Source: Ophioderma brevispina
Lineage: Eukaryota > Echinodermata > Ophiuroidea > Amphilepidida > Ophiodermatidae
Reading direction: 5' to 3'
DNA: 64,000 nt
Assembly: GCA_023653785.1 (NCBI GenBank)
Contig: JAMKCH010002960.1
Coordinates: 36,232-100,231 of the forward strand
The position numbers were made by a program, and so were the translations under genes. This document shows positions 58,176 through 64,000 of this stretch, in pieces (the first letter of the stretch is position 1; each line of letters opens with the position of its first letter). The notes beneath the pieces were generated by a model. That model was not told the DNA's origin and did not search any database. It worked only from the letters and a program-made list of their open reading frames with translations.

Positions 58176-60330
58176 CTAGAGATGCTGTTCACCATGTAGA
58201 GCCAAATGTCCCTGTCCATCATTACGTTAGGGGGGGGATATCAGATGGATCCTGCAGGATGTCTTGAGCAATCACATCAATGTAGTTAAAGATACGGCGA
58301 CCCTATTTGGGCATGGTGACCTCCAACATGTGACGTCTGAGACTACTTGATCCTTCGCACGATGACTGTGACCAGCAAATTGTGCTCGGTGCTGGGCGAC
58401 AGGAAAGAAATTGGAAGGATATCTCAATGTGCGTTGGCCTTGTGCTCACGCCAGGACATGTTTTGTACTTGCATATGGAGCCTGGTGTAGGCGCCACCCA
58501 GTCTATCCTGTAGCTCTTTCTTGAGTTTCTTCATGGTCCAGGTCACAGATCAATATAATAGGATATTCTCTACACAGGTAGTGCAGAAGGTCAGCTTGGT
58601 TGAATTGGAGATACCAGATTGCCATAAGTGGTGTATATTTTGCAGGCATTCCAAGCTTGTCTTTTGCATGACAGGAAGTGTTTCTTGCTGGAAACATAAG
58701 ACCCTAGGTGCTTGAAGTCCATGACCTCTTTGAGTTGGATACCATCTGTAATGGAGATAGGTTCACGATTCTCTTCTTCATTGACGGTCATTGTATTCCT
58801 GTCTTCTTGGCATTTAGATCTAGGCCGACAATGCCTGCAGCATTCTCAAATGATACTATTAGATCATGTGCATCACATATCAGATCCGCTGGTAGTGCTA
58901 GATCGTCTGCGTAGTCAGGGTCTGTGAGATGCTGACTTTGGAAACGTCTAAAACGCTTGGTTTTGATGGTGAGTCCCTTATCGACATCCTCAGAATCTGT
59001 CTGAGGATGTAACCAACCACGAATTACAACGGGATAGGGAGCAAGTGTATCTCCTTGGAGAATTCCTGTAGTTGGAACGCCTGTGTGGGCTCATCCATGT
59101 CTGCAAAAAGCTGGAACGGTTATCATACATATGGCAATTGCCTTGACAGTCTCATCTGGGACACCGTAGTTAGTGAGAATATGCAGCATTACATCCCACA
59201 TCCCGGTTGATATTGTCAAAAGCCTTGGAGAAGTCTACAAACACAAATAAAGATTTCCTCTTTGAAATTCTCAACTCTTCTATGACCCTTCTGAGGGCAA
59301 GTATCATGGGGTAGTGTTGATCTGCCTTTGCGAAAACCATTCTGGTTGCGTCTGAGAATGGATCTATGTAATGAGTGATTCTGTTGAGCAGCATTGAGTT
59401 GGTAAATCTAAGAGGCCAGTGATAACGTATGATTCCTCTGTAGTTTTGGGCTAGTTAAAGGTCGCCTTTCTTTGGTAGAGGAGCGATGAATGATGTTGAA
59501 AAAGCAGCAGGTTTGTTTACCATGTAGGTGTCGTTACAATATTGACTGTGTGTGAAGTCTCTCTACCAAGTCGTAACACTTAACAGCTTTTAAAAAAGTT
59601 CTAGGCTCTTGAGTTCTAAATACTGTTAATACACTTCTTTCTGACCAGAATGTAGTCAAGCTAAACAAGTTCTCAATTTGGGCGCCTGTGTGTCCGCAGT
59701 CTACTTGCTTGATTCTGGAATCGTGTGTTGGTGGCAACAAGGTGAAATTGTTCCATAAAGTCCTTCATGTGCATTCCATTTCTGTTGGACTCGTTGTTGC
59801 AAGTGAACAGCGCGTCTTCATGCCAAAGCTTAGCATTGTAATCTCCAGGGATGTACAGAAGATTATGAGCTGGAACTGTACTGGTGGCGGTGGATAGTTC
59901 AGGGTAAAAGTGAGAGGCAGTTTTACTTTGATGGTTATTGTGAGGGTTGCAGCAGATGATCACTGTTTTTTTCTGGATTACACATCAGTGTAAACTTCAG
60001 GATGCGCTCGTCACAGTTTACGTTAAATTACAAGGTTGATACATGCCTTTAGTGATAAAATAAGCTCCAAACCTCGAGTAGCTGCATTCTTCTTGCTCTT
60101 CCAGGCAGAGGTTGAAGTGCGTGCGTGCGTAGCCATGGAGATTGTCCTGTAGTAGAGATTCACTGTGCACAATGCGGTGTTCTTGTATGCAGATGACATC
60201 GATGTCATACAGTTGTGCTTCATGTACGAATTCTTCTTTCTTGGCTGTTGATGATAGTGTCTGGACGTTATAATGTCTGATGACAAAAAGTAATGTTACA
60301 TCTTTATAGCAAAGTTGTCCATGCATCCTT
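58170..60330 (-). pseudogene. Nearly full non-LTR retrotransposon ORF (APE endonuclease plus reverse transcriptase), decayed
   Basis: Read on the minus strand the domain order is normal. At 60280-60150: VIRHYNVQTLSS and YDIDVICIQEHRI, the first boxes of an APE endonuclease. At 59900-59680: VPAHNLLYIPGDYNAKL and NRNGMHMKDFMEQF, the GDxN box region. At 59390-59215: LLNRITHYIDPF, LRRVIEELRISK and FVFVDFSKAFDNINRD, reverse-transcriptase box A with its catalytic Asp. At 59075-59035: GILQGDTLAP (box B). At 58913-58902: YADD, intact. At 58750-58650: LKEVMDFKHLGSYVSSK (thumb region). At about 58205-58175: DIWLYMVNSIS before a stop. Frameshifts break it into at least six frames. The GILQGDTLAP wording suggests an RTE-like clade. 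It is the best preserved retrotransposon in the window and probably one of the enzyme sources for nearby SINEs. Confidence 0.88.
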
Positions 60331-60339
60331 TGTCGATAT

Positions 60340-60810
60340 CAGGGCCGTCCAATAGGCTTTAGGATCAATCCATCAACCGCATTGAGACCAATGTTGACTC
60401 AGGAGTCAGGAGGTACAGACTTTGAATCAGGGGCTTTAACCCTGGTGCTACGTTGTGAATGATTAGTCTTATCAAACAGCTAAATCATGCAGTTACTAAG
60501 ATCATCCAACATTACATTTACTGAATTAACACGAAATTTAGATTAATTTTAAATTAGTTATACAAAATTGTGAAGCTTTAATCTGCAAAAATAGAACATT
60601 TACGCTTGAAAATGTATCTACACCGCTCCACGTTTGGCTTTTTCATTTTCAGTATCAGCACATAACATCCAAATTAGGCTTGTTTATTTTATGAATGACA
60701 TCATCCACCAAGAAGAAAAAATCCGATTATGTGAAAGATTTCCCTCATTTCATGAACAATTTACATAAACAAGTTATTAAATTTACGTTTTGGAATCTTT
60801 GGTATTTCCG
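60340..60810. other. No gene recognised
   Basis: AT-rich flank upstream of the LINE. No motif found. Confidence 0.4.
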
Positions 60811-60813
60811 AAG

Positions 60814-61091
60814 TTAACTCTCTCCGTGCTGGGCAATTGTGTATAAGTTATAACACATAAGTCAGTGACATTTGAGACCGTTTGCCAAAAATTTGCAGGT
60901 CATTTGGGGAAACCATCTAAAAAACACCCAAAAAACAAAGACTAGGGCTTGTTTGGATTCATTTTAATGCATTTTAGAACAGTTTTTTAATTTTTTAAAA
61001 AAAGAAAAAACCTAAAAAATTAAAAATCAAAAAATTGACAAAAATTAATGCGTGTGTTGAGTGCACTCGACATCCGCAGGGAGAGAGTTAA
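60814..61091. mobile_element. TTAA-flanked MITE with CTCTCTCCxTGC ends
   Basis: TTAACTCTCTCCGTGCTGG at 60814 and the inverse CCGCAGGGAGAGAGTTAA ending at 61091 share 12 terminal bases. The body has the AAAAACACCCAAAAAACAAA-like A-rich composition. The TTAA borders point to piggyBac-type mobilisation. Confidence 0.8.
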
Positions 61092-63225
61092 ACGAGCTAA
61101 TTTCCATAATAAATGTGATAAATTGTGATAAAATGTGATAAAATACATGTTATTTTCTACATTTCTACATAAAAGCATTTTGAATTTTTGTTCAAAGCAT
61201 TGTTTATCTTTTAACTTAAAGAAAATAAGTCAAAATAGTCACTTTCTGCAACTTGTTTTGCGCCAGTAATTGTCTGAATACACCAGAAGCTGTGCAGCCA
61301 TGAGATCCAAATTATGCTCCAAAAGTGTGTGTCTGTTATTCTAAACCTATTTTGGTGGAGTTTCTTCACTGCTTTTTGGTGCGGAAAGTTCATGATATGA
61401 TGAAATGATAATTCATAGGTCATAATCTTTTCGATCACTTCCATTTTAAGCTCCGCACCCCCGTACTAACTTATTTGTTATTCGTCCTCTTTGTTTCTTT
61501 CGCTGTATAATTAAATCTACACAGGCCTTTTTCTTTTCATTCCTTTTCTAAAAAAGTTAAGGATGGAAACAAGAATGGAGTGCCATCACCAAGCTTTAAT
61601 TAGATGCAACTGGGCAACGTTTTTTTATTACTCGATAATTAACATTTTCTTTTGACCAATTTTGTAATATATAATAAGGTTAATAGGGCGTATATTCATA
61701 TAATAATTTTATCCCTAGGGCACTGAAATACGAGTTTTGAATTCATGCACAAGTGCCTTCCACTGAACATTCAGCTATAGCTGTATCAGTGATGGTGTCA
61801 GAAGAGGGATTATTCAAAATAAAAAAAGATATGGAAAAAAAAAGGTACGTTTTAAAAATTAAAAAAAAAAAAAAAACACTTTTTCAAATTTGTTGTGGTG
61901 TGTGTTGGGGGGGGGGGGGGGGTAAATTTTAGGACTAAAATTGTCCTTTTGACCCCAAGTGTTACAATGTGTTGTAATTACGGCCGGTCTTACCCGACAG
62001 AAAACACATTTATGTTCTTCCACAATGACTAAAATCTGGCAAACCACTCAAGTGTTTCTAGAAGATCACAATATAAGTTTATTTAGGGTAAGGCAAAACA
62101 AATCACCAAATGACCTAAACATTCCCGTCTCAGTGTAGCTCATTATTTTATTGCCAGAAAATTGTCTTGTTTCAACAGTTATTCCACTATCATCGGCTTT
62201 GTAGATGAATTGACATCAACAAGGTAAGAAACAGTAATTTATGCTCGCGTGCACATGTATTATGAAAATGATTGTCTTTCCTTTAATTTACACGAAGAAA
62301 GCGTTGGGTCTGTGCAAATATTTAAGTTTTCTCTTACGATTCAGATCAAATTATCTTTAAAATCTAGTCAATTGATTAGATCATTGACATTTGTCATTAA
62401 CAGAAACAAAACGGATGAGAAAAGCAAACGCTCTTTCTACTAAACAAAAGAAAGAGAAAAGCAACCAACAAAACAAACGAAAGAGAAAAAAGCAACGACA
62501 AAACAAAAGAAAACCAACACTATCAGGCACACAAAATAAAAACGAAAACAGCACAAAACAAGATAAGGGCGAGGTTGGGTGGCCGAGCTGGTTTTTTTTT
62601 TTTAAAGAGACATGAGGAGATTTCCAGCAAAAGCGCCCCCCCCCAATTTTTGTTCGAACCCGGTTTGTACATAGTTGGAATTCTACCTGACGTGGCAAAT
62701 AGCGCATACGCTTATCTTTTATGTAAAAGGATGATGATTGATTAGGTAGTTTCTGTCGTGCACGACCATAACTCAAAGCAAGTGTTCTATGGCGAACGAA
62801 TACGATAGGAGGCAAGTTCAAAACAGGTTTGCGGTTTTCTTTTGCACCTGTTTGTCCAATAAACCTTCGAAGCATTCTTTCTAGGTGGTCTACAACCGAT
62901 CCAGTGAAATTTGAGAGAAATTTGTATCCTAAAAAAATCTCCTCCTGTCACTTTAAGGCGCTGAACCGTCGGCAGGGTATAACTTCGACCGAAAGGCCCT
63001 GGTTTCTTGGTCATACTCAAATAGTTCCTATAACGTCGGAAATTGCATAAGAGCGATTAGGGAATTTCTCCTCGCTCCCACCCATTGCGTAGAATGTGCA
63101 GGTATAAGCAATAAGTGCCCGCCGCCCCATGGTTCGAAAAGTCATAGCCCAGGAGCTAGCAGACATTTGTAACACATCTCAAGTACAAAAGGTTTGAGTG
63201 ATTAAATATGTAGACAGACTGACAG
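61092..63225. other. No gene recognised; homopolymer-rich
   Basis: Holds an A-run (about 61857-61876) and a 16-base G-run (about 61907-61922). A purine-rich AACAAAAGAAAGAGAAAAGC tract at about 62440-62520 produces the 164-codon frame on the opposite strand. A spliceable-looking segment at 62179-62223 was considered and rejected as an exon. Confidence 0.45.
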
Positions 63226-63229
63226 GAAC

Positions 63230-64000
63230 CCCTGAAACATAATTCTTAAGTGCCACAAATTGTGCCTTAAAGGAGAGGGGGGGGGGGCAATACAAAGTTT
63301 GTACAGGGGTCAAATTTTAAAAAATTTTCCAATCATGTTGAAAAGTATACCATGTCATTTGTCTAACCACAAGGATTCAGGAAAGGTATAGTTTGTACTA
63401 TCCACAACGTAAAGTTTAAGAGTTGTAAGCTAAAAACAGCAAAAATCAATAAAAAGGGTCAATTTCAGTTGTACAGGGGTCACAATTTTAAGTTGCTCCG
63501 ATTTGGATAAAATATGCTGCAAATTATTGGTGGAGCTCATAGGATCAAAATAAGGAATAGTTTTGAGTGTCTCAAATGCTAACTTAAGAAAGGGGGAAAC
63601 AAGGTCAAGCCCCATTGAATGCAATGGACGTTGACCTTCTGTGCCCCCTACATCGGCAACTAAGCATTTTAGACAGTCAAAACTAGTCCCTATTTTAATC
63701 CTATGAACTCCATCAACAATTTGAACCATTTTTTATCCAAATCGGAGCAACTTTAAATTTGACCCCTGTACAACTGAAATTGGCCCTTTTTATTGATTTT
63801 TGCTGTTTTAGCCTATAAATCTTAAAACTTTACGTTGTAGATAGTATAAACTATACCTTTCCTGAATCCTTGTGGTTCGACAAATAACATGGTATACTTT
63901 ACATTGGATCAATTTAAAAATTTGACCCCTGTACAAACCTTGTTTTGGCCCCCTCTCCTTAAGGCACTATTTGCTGCACTTTAAGAATCACGTTTCAGGG
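63230..64000. mobile_element. Foldback element, GTACAGGGGTCAAA family, member 5 (best preserved)
   Basis: It begins CCCTGAAACATAATTCTTAA and ends TTAAGAATCACGTTTCAGGG at the last base of the window. The arms, each about 270 bp, pair through most of their length. They include TTTGTACAGGGGTCAAATTT / AAATTTGACCCCTGTACAAA, AGGAAAGGTATAGTTTGTAC / GTATAAACTATACCTTTCCT, and GTTGCTCCGATTTGG / CCAAATCGGAGCAAC. The centre (about 63600-63640) has a second inverted motif, GGTCAAGCCCCATTG ... ATGGACGTTGACC. No protein is encoded. Confidence 0.85.

Noticed and set aside
62179..62223. Candidate second exon of TMEM175 locus 2
   Set aside because: The splice borders look good, but the phase required after 55649 gives an in-frame stop, and no helix is encoded.
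62381..62875. 164-codon minus-strand frame, the longest in the window
   Set aside because: It is low complexity (Phe/Leu/Ser from an A/G-rich tract), with no motif and no initiator context.

Overview
This window looks like non-coding-rich nuclear DNA from a marine invertebrate animal. An echinoderm or another deuterostome is my best guess, but it is inferred rather than proven. The evidence is spliced exons separated by multi-kilobase introns, AT-rich sequence, tRNA-derived SINEs with an ATT-repeat tail, several decayed non-LTR retrotransposons, and many small palindromic DNA elements (MITE and foldback types). No prokaryotic gene organisation, rRNA, CRISPR array or convincing free-standing tRNA is visible. 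Nearly all open frames longer than 60 codons are chance frames or pieces of transposons.

Host genes: two loci on the + strand carry the signature of TMEM175, a lysosomal/endosomal cation channel family whose first transmembrane helix holds an R-x3-[FY]-[ST]-D motif. Locus 1 has phase-compatible exons at 14746-14832 and 15088-15142 (RTQNFTDGVFAIVAT...), probably 15836-15911, and weaker candidates at 14485-14530, 24756-24836 and 29688-29857. Locus 2 begins with a good initiator exon at 55461-55649 (RLGAYSDAVFSIIATFM) and continues beyond the part I can resolve. They look like tandem paralogues in head-to-tail order about 40 kb apart.

Retrotransposons: a non-LTR 3' end on the minus strand at 960-2060, partly duplicated at 2488-2959, with a relative at 17551-17745. 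A decayed + strand LINE occupies 5600-7960. Minus-strand LINE tails lie at 11846-12163 and 34420-34620. A + strand reverse transcriptase fragment lies at 49160-49700. The most complete one is on the minus strand at 58170-60330, with recognisable endonuclease and reverse transcriptase boxes. SINE-like units are at 29244-29546, 33425-33600, 46495-46790, 47950-48320 and 53781-54155.

Foldback and MITE layer: at least fifteen inverted-repeat elements are visible. They include a family marked by the phrase GTACAGGGGTCAAA (18960-19620, 36000-36960, 40090-40530, 56396-58175, 63230-64000), three TTAA-flanked elements, TA-flanked elements, and near-perfect long hairpins at 11721-11837, 32343-32473 and 43268-43441. 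Several are nested in each other. The 1680-3550 region is an unusual shuffle of duplicated blocks joined at poly-A runs, which may be an assembly artefact.

The most promising material is the TMEM175 pair and the multi-copy foldback family. I did not find anything I could defend as a wholly new biochemical system.
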